Shown one piece after another: positions 26,504 through 34,551 of a stretch of 64,000 bases of DNA. The DNA lies in assembly GCF_021021475.1 (NCBI RefSeq), contig NZ_JAINWL010000001.1, positions 868,001-932,000 on the forward strand, in the 5' to 3' direction. The number at the start of each line of letters is the position of its first letter. Positions within the stretch are counted from its first letter, which is position 1. Position numbers and translations under genes: made by a program. The notes under the pieces were generated by a model. The model was given only the letters and a program-made list of their open reading frames with translations. It did not search any database and had not been told where the DNA came from. Origin of the DNA: Citromicrobium bathyomarinum (GTDB lineage Bacteria > Pseudomonadota > Alphaproteobacteria > Sphingomonadales > Sphingomonadaceae).

Positions 26504-27268
26504 ATGAAGCAGCGCTCCCTCGCCAGAAACCGCCTTCGCCGCCTCAGCTGGCTGCGGTTCGTGCTTCAGCTTGCCACCGTCGCCGGGGTTTACCTTGGCG
26601 TCTCGGTCGCAGTGCCCTTCGCCTTTCTGCTGGGGAGCGGCGGGGACGCGCAGAATTTCGTGATGACCAATCCCATGCTGCTGTCCAGCGCAGTGCTCAG
26701 CATGCTCGCCGCGCTGATCGTGGCGCGCGCCTGGCTGGCATCCGACGGTTGCCTGCGCCACGCGTGGAGCATCCGCCCGCCGGTCAATCCGCGGCGCACG
26801 CTGGGGCTGGCGGCGCTGGGCCTGGGAGGCATCGTCGCGCTGTTCGGACTGGGCGGGATGGCGATCGATGCGCTGGACCTGCCCAAGGTCGACATTTCGA
26901 TGATCACCGATCTGGCAACGGCCGGCCCGGTCAGCTTCGCGCTGTGGATCGTGCTGGTCGCGTGGTTTGCCGCAGGTTTCGGCGAAGAACTGCTCTATCG
27001 CGGGTTCCTGATGGACCGGCTGATGCGACTGCGCGGAATGCGTGGTGCGAAGTGGCCCGCCGCGATCATCCAGGCCGCGATCTTCGGGCTGGCGCATCTC
27101 TATCAGGGGCTTGGCGGAGTGCTGGTGACCGCGACGGTCGGGCTGTTCCTCGCCTGGCTGCGGATCGCCAATCGCGGCAATCTGTGGGCCTGCATCCTCG
27201 CCCACGCGGCAGTCGACACGCTGATGCTCAGCCTTGCCTACAGCGAGAGCCTGGGCTGGCTGACCTAG
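26504..27268 (+). CDS. CPBP-family intramembrane metalloprotease
   Basis: A 254-residue integral membrane protein with 6-8 helices and the three conserved motifs of the CAAX protease/bacteriocin-processing family. These are 'GEELLYRGFLMDRL' (EExxxR, catalytic Glu pair), 'IFGLAHLYQG' (FxxxH) and 'ILAHAAVDT' (HxxxD/N). Such proteins cleave within or near the membrane; bacterial substrates are mostly unknown, with roles in peptide maturation or self-immunity. The N-terminus 'KQRSLARNRLRRL' is strongly basic. It interrupts the usual nusG-rplK order and runs opposite to those genes. Its stop overlaps the convergent small Cys-rich gene by four bases. Confidence 0.88.
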   Translation: MKQRSLARNRLRRLSWLRFVLQLATVAGVYLGVSVAVPFAFLLGSGGDAQNFVMTNPMLLSSAVLSMLAALIVARAWLASDGCLRHAWSIRPPVNPRRTLGLAALGLGGIVALFGLGGMAIDALDLPKVDISMITDLATAGPVSFALWIVLVAWFAAGFGEELLYRGFLMDRLMRLRGMRGAKWPAAIIQAAIFGLAHLYQGLGGVLVTATVGLFLAWLRIANRGNLWACILAHAAVDTLMLSLAYSESLGWLT

Positions 27269-27471
27269 GCAGGCGGCTGTTCCGATCGCGCCCGCTCGAT
27301 CTCGTGGGGCGGGAGCTTCATGCCCTTGGTGCGGCTCGTCAGGTGAAACTGGCGGCACAATTCGCACCTGTAGGCGCGCAGCCTGAACGGTGCATCGCGA
27401 GCGGCCAGTTCGGCTGCCTCGCGGCTCGCGTATCGCTTCTTGCGATTGCAGATGCCTGGTCGTGTTCGCAC
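27265..27471 (-). CDS. Small Cys/His zinc-finger-like protein
   Basis: A 68-residue basic protein if read from a GTG codon; longer in-frame starts up to 110 residues are possible but add low-complexity sequence. The conserved-looking core is 'CNRKKRYASREAAELAARD' followed by 'YRCELCRQFHLTS'. That spacing, C, then ~25 residues, CxxC, xxx, H, would suit one zinc ion. I have seen short proteins with the pattern 'KRY-x-S-x2-A ... Y-x-C-x2-C-x3-HLT' in sphingomonads and have no function for them. The end overlaps the CPBP gene convergently by four bases. The start codon is uncertain; no strong ribosome site is visible. Confidence 0.5.
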   Translation of the reverse strand: MRTRPGICNRKKRYASREAAELAARDAPFRLRAYRCELCRQFHLTSRTKGMKLPPHEIERARSEQPPA

Positions 27472-27627
27472 TTCGGCGGCGCATATACTGCGATTCGACC
27501 GATCGCCCCACCCTGTTCGTGGCAAAGCGTTGGAAACAAGATCGAAGCCTGCGGGCAGCCTGGCACTTCCCCGCGATTGGCGCGCATGGTAGCGCAATCA
27601 TGCCGCAGCGGGGGAGAGCGCGAAGCG

Positions 27628-29247
27628 ATGAAAAGCTGGCATCTGATTATGTTTGCGCTCGCCGCGGTGGCGTCGGCCTGCGCCGCCACCGCCGAGTCCT
27701 TGCCGCGCTTCGAGGAAGGGACGGCGCGCCCTTCGCTGCTGGTCGATGGCGAGCCGTTCGTGATGCTCGGCGCGCAGCCCAACAATTCGTCGAACTATCC
27801 CGCCGTGCTCGACGAGGTCTGGCCGGCAGTCGAGCGGATCGAGGCCAACACGCTGCTGATGCCGGTGGCGTGGGAGCAGGTCGAGCCCACCGAGCGCCGC
27901 TTCGACTTCTCCTTCGTCGACACGCTGCTCGATCAGGCACGAGCGCGCGACATCCGGCTGGTGCTGCTGTGGTACGGGACGTGGAAGAACACCGGCCCCT
28001 CCTACGTGCCCGCATGGGTCAAGCGCGACACGGCGCGTTTCCAGCGCATGCGCAAACCCGACGGGTCGGCGCATGTCGTGCTGAGCCCGCATGGCGAGGC
28101 GACGATGCTGGCCGACGCGCGCGCCTTCGCCGCGCTGATGCGGCATCTCGCGCAGGTCGATCCGCAGCACACGGTGGTGATGATGCAGGTCGAGAACGAG
28201 AGCGGCAGCTGGGGCCTCGACCGGGATCGGTCGCCGGAGGCGGAGGCGCTGTTCGCGGGGCCGATACCGCAGGAGCTCGCGGACGGTCTGGGCATCGCAA
28301 GACGGAGCTGGAGCGGAGCCTTCGGCCCGCGCGCGGCGCAGTTCTTCAACAGCTGGTACGTCGCGCGCTATGTCGACGCGGTCGCAGCCGCAGGGCAGGC
28401 GCAGAAGAACCTGCCGATGTACGTCAACGCCGCGCTGGGCAATGCGTTCACCGACGAGGGGGGCGATGTCGGGCCTTCGGGCGGGCCCAACTGGAACGCG
28501 CTGCCGATCTGGCGGATCGCCGCGCCGCATATTTCCGCTTTCGCGCCCGACATCTATTCGCGCGATCCCAAGGCGGTGGAGACCTATCTCGATCGCTATG
28601 CCGCGTCCGGCCCGCTGATGGTGCCCGAGATAGGCAATACCGCCGAATACGCGCGGCTTATCTGGCCCGCGATGGGGCGCGGCGCGGTGATGTTTTCGCC
28701 CTTCGGGATCGATGACACCGGCTATTCCAACTATCCGCTGGGCGCGAAGGAGCTGGATGAGGACACGCTGGAAGCCTTTGCCGCGCCCTATCGCCTGTTC
28801 GGCCAGATGTCGCGTGAGTGGGCGCGGATCGCTCGCGACAAGCCACTATGGGGCACCGCGAAGGGAGAGAATGGTGCCGACCAGACACGCATGATGGGCC
28901 GCTGGCAGCTGACCGCGCAATATGGCCGCTGGGCGTTCGGCGAAGACGACTGGACCTGGATCGCGCGCGACCCGCATCCGCTCGCCGATGTGCCAACCGG
29001 CGGGATCGTCGTGGCGCAACTGGCCGACGACGTGTTTCTGGTGGGCGGGCAGAACGTCAAGCTGCGGATGGCCCTCGCCCAGCCCGGTGCAGGCCAGCAA
29101 GGCGCGATCATCGAGGCGCAGGAAGGCCGCTTCGTCGACGGCAAATGGGTCATGCACCGCCGCTGGAACGGCGACCAGATCGACTACGGATTCAATTTCG
29201 GCACTGAGCCTGTGTGGCTGCGGATCGAGATGGGCGTGCTTGAATAG
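27628..29247 (+). CDS. DUF5597 glycoside hydrolase (beta-galactosidase-like)
   Basis: A 539-residue secreted TIM-barrel hydrolase of the GH35/GH42-like group that carries a C-terminal DUF5597 domain. A signal peptide ('MKSWHLIMFALAAVASACAA') is followed by 'LGAQPNNSSNYPAVL', the barrel strand 'NTLLMPVAWEQVEPTERRFD', the likely acid/base Glu in 'MQVENESGSWG', and the nucleophile Glu in 'LMVPEIGNTAEYARLIWPAM'. The ATG used has a GGGGGAGAG site. It should act on beta-galactosides or related oligosaccharides in the periplasm. No sugar transporter lies beside it. It is part of the block between nusG and rplK. Confidence 0.8.
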   Translation: MKSWHLIMFALAAVASACAATAESLPRFEEGTARPSLLVDGEPFVMLGAQPNNSSNYPAVLDEVWPAVERIEANTLLMPVAWEQVEPTERRFDFSFVDTLLDQARARDIRLVLLWYGTWKNTGPSYVPAWVKRDTARFQRMRKPDGSAHVVLSPHGEATMLADARAFAALMRHLAQVDPQHTVVMMQVENESGSWGLDRDRSPEAEALFAGPIPQELADGLGIARRSWSGAFGPRAAQFFNSWYVARYVDAVAAAGQAQKNLPMYVNAALGNAFTDEGGDVGPSGGPNWNALPIWRIAAPHISAFAPDIYSRDPKAVETYLDRYAASGPLMVPEIGNTAEYARLIWPAMGRGAVMFSPFGIDDTGYSNYPLGAKELDEDTLEAFAAPYRLFGQMSREWARIARDKPLWGTAKGENGADQTRMMGRWQLTAQYGRWAFGEDDWTWIARDPHPLADVPTGGIVVAQLADDVFLVGGQNVKLRMALAQPGAGQQGAIIEAQEGRFVDGKWVMHRRWNGDQIDYGFNFGTEPVWLRIEMGVLE

Positions 29248-29261
29248 CGGTCGGGGGCTGC

Positions 29262-30173
29262 CTAGTCCGACAATTCGCGGTATGCCTTGCTGGCTGCATC
29301 CTGCAATGCGGTCACCGGCGCATTGGCGCGCAGGCGATACAGCCCCGTCAGGTAGCTGCGGTCGAAGTCGGTCAGCTCTTCGGGTGCTACGTCGGGGGCG
29401 TCGAATAGCGAGAGGATCGTCTGCTCGCCAATTCCGCCCGCATCTTCGCCCTCTGCGTCGCGTGTGGTCGCAACCAGCCGCATGGTGGCGTAATCGGCCA
29501 GCTGGTCTATGGTCTTGCCGGGCAACTCGCGGTTGTCGATCACCACCACCGCCCCGGCGATATCTTCGCGGATCGGCTGGTTGGTGCGCCCGGTTTGGCC
29601 CTGATCGTTGACGATCACTTCCTTCTTTTCTGGAGGGATGCCGACCTCGATGATCATTTTCTTCAGCGGTTTGCCGTCCGCGCCGCGCAAATCGGTGGTC
29701 TGCCAAGCATAGGCTGCGGCTTCACGCTGTGTCAGGTCGCGCTTTTGGGAATTGGAGTAGCCGGTAAACAGCCAAGGCTGTTCCTTTATCATCTCTCGCA
29801 CTGCTTTGCGCGCGTCCGGTGCGAAGACGACTAGTGCGTTGGGCCGACACTCTGGATCATCGTCGACCGGGATATCCGCAGCGACAAGGTTCGCGCCGAT
29901 ACGTTGCCGGATCAGCGACTTGTAGTCGTCGCGCAACCCCACCGTTGCGAGACAGACCGGCACTTGAAACCGTGGTAGCGGGCGGCTGAAATGCCGCCGC
30001 TCGGTAATCTTGCGAGTGATCGCGCGAACGGTGCGCTCCATCTCCTCACGGTCGCCCGTGACGACGATATCCGGAGGAGATTCGGCTGGCTCCACTGCGC
30101 TCTGCGGTGCGTCATCCTGCCCGCTAACGAGTGCGGCCGCAAAAAACAGACCATGCAAAAGACCGGTGACCAT
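29262..30173 (-). CDS. Secreted protein of unknown function with 'IVVTG' motif
   Basis: A 303-residue protein with a signal peptide ('VTGLLHGLFFAAALVSG') and, just after it, 'PPDIVVTGDREEMER', a motif that resembles the N-terminal region of TonB receptors. The rest is an alpha/beta domain with two or three Cys and no motif I recognise. Sphingomonads have many small periplasmic proteins with this '(I)VVTG+R' feature. The ATG chosen lies 8 bases after a GGAGG site; a GTG two codons earlier is too close to it. The gene starts ~54 bases after nusG on the same strand and may be read through from it. Confidence 0.65.
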   Translation of the reverse strand: MVTGLLHGLFFAAALVSGQDDAPQSAVEPAESPPDIVVTGDREEMERTVRAITRKITERRHFSRPLPRFQVPVCLATVGLRDDYKSLIRQRIGANLVAADIPVDDDPECRPNALVVFAPDARKAVREMIKEQPWLFTGYSNSQKRDLTQREAAAYAWQTTDLRGADGKPLKKMIIEVGIPPEKKEVIVNDQGQTGRTNQPIREDIAGAVVVIDNRELPGKTIDQLADYATMRLVATTRDAEGEDAGGIGEQTILSLFDAPDVAPEELTDFDRSYLTGLYRLRANAPVTALQDAASKAYRELSD

Positions 30174-30226
30174 CGGCACTACCTCCGTGGCCTCCAGCCT
30201 ATGCAGCTGCTTTTAGCGAAGCAAGC

Positions 30227-30763
30227 CTACTTGACCAGTTCGACCTGTTCGAAGTCGAGTTCGACCGGGGTCGCACGGCCGAAGATCGAGACCGAGACCT
30301 TGACCTTCGACTTGTCGAAATCGAGTTCCTCGACCACGCCGTTGAAGCTGGCGAAGGGCCCGTCGAGCACCTTGACCTGATCGCCGATCTCGTAATCGAT
30401 CGAAACCTGCTGCTTGGGTGCGGCCTTCGCCTCTTCCACCCCGCCGAAATAGCGTGCGGCCTCTTTCTCGGAAATCGCCTGCGGCTTGTTGCCCGCGCCG
30501 AGGAAGCCGGTGACCTTGGGCGTGTTCTTCACCAGGTGATAGATATCGTCGGTCATGTTCAGCTTGGCCAGCACGTAGCCGGGCATGAACTTGCGTTCGA
30601 CCTGAACCTTCTTGCCGCGCTTGAGCTCGGTCACGGTCTCGGTCGGGACTTCGACCTCTTCGACCCCTTCGGAAAGGCCGAGGCGCTCAGCCTCGGAGAT
30701 GATCGCGTCGCGAACCTTGTTCTCGAAACCGGAATAGGCGTGAATGATGTACCAGCGTGCCAT
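30227..30763 (-). CDS. nusG: Transcription termination/antitermination protein NusG
   Basis: A 178-residue NusG. The N-terminal NGN domain begins 'MARWYIIHAYSGFENKV' and contains 'RKFMPGYVLAKLNMTDDIYH' and 'VTGFLGAGNKPQAIS'. The C-terminal KOW domain has 'GDQVKVLDGPFASFNGVVEE'. It binds RNA polymerase to suppress pausing and links to Rho or ribosomes through the KOW domain. It follows secE by ~16 bases. The usual downstream genes rplK-rplA are 4.2 kb away, separated by four unrelated genes. Confidence 0.98.
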   Translation of the reverse strand: MARWYIIHAYSGFENKVRDAIISEAERLGLSEGVEEVEVPTETVTELKRGKKVQVERKFMPGYVLAKLNMTDDIYHLVKNTPKVTGFLGAGNKPQAISEKEAARYFGGVEEAKAAPKQQVSIDYEIGDQVKVLDGPFASFNGVVEELDFDKSKVKVSVSIFGRATPVELDFEQVELVK

Positions 30764-30779
30764 TGATTGTCTGCGGGCC

Positions 30780-31001
30780 TCAGGCGAGCGTGAGAAGGAA
30801 GCGGACGACGGCGCCGAAGAGCGTATCGATACCGAGGAAGAAGAGCGAAAGGATCAGCACCAGGATGCTGACGAAGATCGCGGTCTGGACCGTCTCCTGA
30901 CGGGTCGGCCAGACGACCTTGCTCGTCTCGGCCTTGACCTGATTGAAGAATTCGCCGGGAGATGTCCTGCGCTTCTTCGTTTGGGCTTTGCTTTCGGCCA
31001 T
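30780..31001 (-). CDS. secE: Preprotein translocase subunit SecE
   Basis: A 73-residue SecE with a basic cytoplasmic part ('KKRRTSPGEFFNQVKAETSK'), the conserved 'KVVWPTRQET' amphipathic segment and a single membrane helix ('AIFVSILVLILSLFFLGI'). It clamps SecY in the SecYEG translocon. I prefer the ATG (MAESKAQ), which has an AGGTGG site; a GTG five codons earlier is also in frame. It is the first gene of the secE-nusG pair and faces the symporter gene. Confidence 0.95.
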   Translation of the reverse strand: MAESKAQTKKRRTSPGEFFNQVKAETSKVVWPTRQETVQTAIFVSILVLILSLFFLGIDTLFGAVVRFLLTLA

Positions 31002-31241
31002 GTCCGCCGTTTCCACCTGATGAGTGTCGAACCAGAATTTCGCGTCTCTTCCGGGAAGCCGGGATCGCCTTCATGATCGGCTGATCGTGAGGGCGGGTCT
31101 GCGGCTTCGATGTCGAGAGACCCGGTCGCATCTAGGCCCGCTTACGAGCAAACGCAAGCACCGGGGAAAATGCGTTGCGCTGCCCGGCACGCGGTTATAG
31201 CCTCCCGCGCTTCAAGGGACGCATCAGGGGGAAATTCGAAT

Positions 31242-32765
31242 ATGGCTGCGGATCCGCAGATGACGCTGGACGAGCGACTGCTCGGCCCGGTGACCAATGT
31301 CGCAGATTTTATCTGGGGCGGAACCTGGGACGGGGTAGAGGTGCTGCCCTTCCCGCCGCTCGCGATCGTGCTGCTGGGCGCAGGCCTGTGGTTCATGATC
31401 GGCCTCAGGTTCTATCCGATCACCAACCTGGGATCGGCGGTGAAAAACCTGTTCGCTGGCCGCAAGAAAGGCGGCGCGGGCGAAATTTCACCATTCGCCG
31501 CGCTCTCCACCGCGCTTTCCGGTCAGGTCGGCACGGGCAACCTTGCCGGCGTCGCGACCGCGATCGCGCTGGGCGGGCCGGGCGCGATCTTCTGGATGTG
31601 GGTCACCGCGCTGTTCGGCATGGCGCTGGCCTTTGCCGAGGGCGCGCTGGCGATCCGCTATCGCGAAACCACCAGTGAGGGCACCTATCGCGGCGGCCCG
31701 ATGAGCTACATTATGATGGGCCTTGGCCCCAAGTGGACCTGGCTCGCGGTGTTCTTCTGCATCGGCACGCTGATCAGCGGCCTCGTCACCGGCAACGCGA
31801 TCCAGGCGAACGCGGTCGCCGACGGCTTGAACGAACTGTTCGGCATTCAGGAATGGCTCGGCGGGCTGATCGTCGCGATTCTGGTCTTCATCGTCATCAT
31901 CGGCGGGATCAAGTCGATCGGCCGCGTCGCCGAAAGCGTCGTTCCGATCATGGCGCTGGCCTATATCGTGATGGCCATCATCGCGATCATCCTGAACATT
32001 CAGGACATCCCGGAAACCTTCAGCCGCATCTTCGGCGGCGCGTTCAACGTGCAGTCGGCGAGCGGCGGGTTCGTCGGCGCCGCGGTGATCCTCGCGATCC
32101 GCGCAGGCGTGGCGCGCGGTCTGTTCTCGAACGAGGCAGGCCAGGGCTCGACCCCGATCGCGCACGCGGTGGCACAGACCGATGATCCGGAGTTCCAGGG
32201 CCGCATGGCGATGCTGGGCACCTTCATCGACACGATCGTGATCTGCACCATGACCGCGCTGGTGATCCTGACGGTGGAAGGCAACTTCACCCACGCCGGC
32301 CAGCCAGTGCTGCATGCGTGGCAGGCCGACCTCGACGGGTTCGCGGTGACCAGCGGCGCGTTCGCCGCCGCCTTCCCCTTCGCGATCGGCAGCATTCCAC
32401 TGGGCACGCTGGTCGCCAGCCTCGCACTGCTGCTGTTCGTGTTCACCACGCTGCTGACCTGGAGCTATTACGGCGAGCGGGCGATCACCTTCCTCTACGA
32501 TCGCATTCCCGGATCGACACTGGGCGGGGAGAAGATCCTCCACATGATCTGGCGAGTGCTGTGGTGCGTGGGCATCTTCATCGGTGCGAGCCGCGAGAGC
32601 GACCTGATCTGGCGCATGGGCGACATCGCCAACGCGCTGATGGTGCTGCCCAACCTGCTCGGCCTCCTGCTGCTCTCGGGCGTGGTCTTTGCGCTGGCCC
32701 GCGGCAACCGGACGGCGGGCAAGGACTTCCACGCGGACACGCCGGAAGAGCCCGAGGAATATTAG
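31242..32765 (+). CDS. AGCS-family sodium:alanine/glycine symporter
   Basis: A 507-residue polytopic transporter of the alanine or glycine:cation symporter family. Motifs: 'ISPFAALSTALSGQVGTGNL' (the family-defining segment), 'MAGALAIRYRETTSEGTYRG' seen here as 'GALAIRYRETTSEGTYRGGP', 'ARGLFSNEAGQGSTPIAHA', and 'TWSYYGERAITFLYD'. It imports small neutral amino acids with sodium, in line with a marine lifestyle. A GGGGGA site precedes the ATG. It runs opposite to secE and lies between secE and tRNA-Trp, where many bacteria have no intervening gene. Confidence 0.93.
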   Translation: MAADPQMTLDERLLGPVTNVADFIWGGTWDGVEVLPFPPLAIVLLGAGLWFMIGLRFYPITNLGSAVKNLFAGRKKGGAGEISPFAALSTALSGQVGTGNLAGVATAIALGGPGAIFWMWVTALFGMALAFAEGALAIRYRETTSEGTYRGGPMSYIMMGLGPKWTWLAVFFCIGTLISGLVTGNAIQANAVADGLNELFGIQEWLGGLIVAILVFIVIIGGIKSIGRVAESVVPIMALAYIVMAIIAIILNIQDIPETFSRIFGGAFNVQSASGGFVGAAVILAIRAGVARGLFSNEAGQGSTPIAHAVAQTDDPEFQGRMAMLGTFIDTIVICTMTALVILTVEGNFTHAGQPVLHAWQADLDGFAVTSGAFAAAFPFAIGSIPLGTLVASLALLLFVFTTLLTWSYYGERAITFLYDRIPGSTLGGEKILHMIWRVLWCVGIFIGASRESDLIWRMGDIANALMVLPNLLGLLLLSGVVFALARGNRTAGKDFHADTPEEPEEY

Positions 32766-32787
32766 GGCAGCTACACCCCAAGCAACG

Positions 32788-32824
32788 AAAAGGGCCGGAG
32801 CGCACATAGCGCCCCGGCCCTTTT
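32788..32824 (-). terminator. Bidirectional terminator, best formed on minus-strand RNA
   Basis: A 16-base-pair hairpin (AAAAGGGCCGGAGCGC / GCGCCCCGGCCCTTTT, loop ACATA) lies between the convergent symporter gene and a 49-codon gene. Both directions end in a U-tract. The single imperfect position is A-C on plus-strand RNA but G-U on minus-strand RNA, so it fits the small gene best while also serving the symporter. Confidence 0.85.
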
Positions 32825-32844
32825 CATTCGGGTTGTCGCGGTTG

Positions 32845-32994
32845 TCAGACCGCGCCGAAAAGCCGTTCCCAGAAGGTCGGCTGGTGCATCGGCTGGATCT
32901 TGCCGTACTTCATCATCCGCATCGTTGCGTCGGTGTGCGGCTGAGGGGTGGTCCAGCTGTCCGGACGGCTGCTACGAAAAGGCATGCTCGACAT
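32845..32994 (-). CDS. 49-residue protein of unknown function
   Basis: A 50-codon frame with an excellent AGGAG site 7 bases before the ATG and a strong terminator ~20 bases after the stop. The protein is basic: an N-terminal 'MSSMPFRSSRPDSW' is followed by 'MRMMKYGKIQPMHQPTF' and 'WERLFGAV'. It has no signal peptide or membrane helix. The terminal 'KYGKIQPM-x-QP-x-FxERLFG' looks like a conserved short motif that I associate with tiny sphingomonad proteins, but I cannot name a family. It sits between gloA (upstream, same strand) and the convergent symporter gene. Confidence 0.65.
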   Translation of the reverse strand: MSSMPFRSSRPDSWTTPQPHTDATMRMMKYGKIQPMHQPTFWERLFGAV

Positions 32995-33190
32995 TGGTCA
33001 ACTCCTGATTGGGGCACCGAAGTGCATCATGCCGCGAAAAATGCACGCCTCGTGAGTCCCGTTCCCGAGATTCCTGTGGGAACAAAAGGGAGCGATCGCG
33101 AACCACGCTCAAGCCCAGCGATTCCGCAGGGTTCCCCGCCCACTGCAATTTTTCGGATGTGTGGCAATCCGGGCGCAATGCCCGATCCGG

Positions 33191-33631
33191 TTACCAGGTC
33201 CCGGTGTTTTCCATCGACGCCCACGGCTCTTGCGGGGGCAGCGATTCGCCCTTCTGGAGCAGCTCGATCGAGATTCCGTCGGGCGATCGGATGAAGGCCA
33301 TGTGCCCGTCGCGCGGGGGGCGGTTGATCGTCACCCCGGCGGAGCGCAACCGCTCGCAGGTAGCGTAGATATCGTCCACCCGGTAGGCGAGATGGCCGAA
33401 ATTGCGGCCGCCGCTGTATTGTTCCGGGTCCCAGTTATAGGTCAGCTCGACCGTCGGCGCCTTGTGCTCACGCGCGCGTTCCTCGTCGCCGGGAGCGGCC
33501 AGGAACACCAGCGTGAAACGACCCGCCTCCACTTCCGTACGCGCAACCTCGACCAGGCCGAGCTTGCCACAGAAGAAATCGAGCGATTCGTCGAGATCGC
33601 TCACCCGGATCATCGTGTGGAGGTATTCCAT
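33191..33631 (-). CDS. gloA: Lactoylglutathione lyase (glyoxalase I)
   Basis: A 146-residue VOC-fold enzyme converting the methylglyoxal-glutathione hemithioacetal to S-lactoylglutathione. Metal ligands are visible in order: His 5 ('[12 protein letters not shown]'), Glu in '[10 protein letters not shown]', His in '[12 protein letters not shown]', and Glu in 'DGISIELLQ'. '[12 protein letters not shown]' and '[12 protein letters not shown]' are typical of the GloA class. It starts 39 bases downstream of tRNA-Trp on the same strand and may share its transcript. Confidence 0.92.
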   Translation of the reverse strand: MEYLHTMIRVSDLDESLDFFCGKLGLVEVARTEVEAGRFTLVFLAAPGDEERAREHKAPTVELTYNWDPEQYSGGRNFGHLAYRVDDIYATCERLRSAGVTINRPPRDGHMAFIRSPDGISIELLQKGESLPPQEPWASMENTGTW

Positions 33632-33670
33632 CGTCGCGATTCCCCGCTTGGCTGACGGTAGAGAAGGGAA

Positions 33671-33746
33671 TGGCAGGGGCGAAGGGACTCGAACCCATGA
33701 CCCTCGGTTTTGGAGACCGATGCTCTACCAACTGAGCTACACCCCT
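33671..33746 (-). tRNA. tRNA-Trp (anticodon CCA)
   Basis: 76 bases on the minus strand including an encoded CCA end. The acceptor stem is AGGGGTG / CGCCCCT with one G-U pair; the D-arm reads GCTCAGTTGGTAGAGC, the anticodon arm CGGTCTCCAAAACCG with anticodon CCA, and the T-loop GGTTCGAGTCC. In many bacteria tRNA-Trp directly precedes secE-nusG; here it lies ~2.7 kb upstream of secE on the same strand. Confidence 0.97.
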
Positions 33747-33864
33747 GCAGGCGGATGCGCGCTCTAGGGCGCAGGCGACGGATTGGCAAGCACCTTGCGC
33801 GTCCAGTGTATTATCTCGCGCATCTTATGGCATGCGATGGCCTGTGCTAGAATAACAGGTGACC

Positions 33865-34551
33865 ATGCTGCCGATCGTCCCCCCTCCGGTCCTGCTCTCC
33901 GCCTACGCCCAGGGCCTGTTCCCGATGGCGGAAAGCCGCCGCGATCAGGATATCTTCTGGGTCGAACCGCGCGAGCGCGCGATCATCCCGATCGGCGGCT
34001 TCCACTGCTCCCGCTCGCTCGCCCGCACGATCCGGCGCGATGTCTTCACCATCACCGTCGATTCGGATTTCGCGGGCACGATCGTCGAATGCGCCGCCCC
34101 GCGCGCGGATGCGGAGGACACCTGGATCAGTGGACGGATCGCGGCGAGTTACCAGCGGCTGCACGAGGTCGGGCACGCGCACTCGATCGAGTGCCGTCAG
34201 AATGGCGAGCTGGTCGGCGGGGTCTACGGAGTCGCATTCGACCGGGTGTTCTGCGGCGAAAGCATGTTCAGCCGCCGCACCAACGCGTCCAAGGTCGCGC
34301 TCGGCTGGCTGCTGGCGCTGCTGGAGCGCGCCGGATGCGAGCTGTTCGACTGCCAGTTCATGACCGGCCATCTCGCCTCGCTCGGCGCGATCCCGATCCC
34401 GCAGTCCGAATATCTGGAACGGCTCCACGCCGCACACGGGCCGCAGCGGCTGAGCCTGCCGCAGGCGCTCGCCGAAGTGCAGGCCGAGGCGGCTCAGTCT
34501 TCCTCTTCGCCCGGGAAGCTCATTGCGCAGCTTTTGACCCAGACATCGTAG
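33865..34551 (+). CDS. aat: Leucyl/phenylalanyl-tRNA-protein transferase
   Basis: A 228-residue enzyme of the N-degron pathway that adds Leu or Phe to N-terminal Arg or Lys of proteins, marking them for ClpSAP. Motifs: 'AYAQGLFPMAE', 'FWVEPRERAIIPI', 'FHCSRSLARTI', 'DTWISGRIAASYQRLHEVGH', 'VFCGESMFSRRTNASKVAL' and 'CQFMTGHLASLGA'. A GTG two codons upstream is an alternative start. The last 58 bases overlap convergently the DUF2155 gene on the other strand. Confidence 0.95.
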   Translation: MLPIVPPPVLLSAYAQGLFPMAESRRDQDIFWVEPRERAIIPIGGFHCSRSLARTIRRDVFTITVDSDFAGTIVECAAPRADAEDTWISGRIAASYQRLHEVGHAHSIECRQNGELVGGVYGVAFDRVFCGESMFSRRTNASKVALGWLLALLERAGCELFDCQFMTGHLASLGAIPIPQSEYLERLHAAHGPQRLSLPQALAEVQAEAAQSSSSPGKLIAQLLTQTS

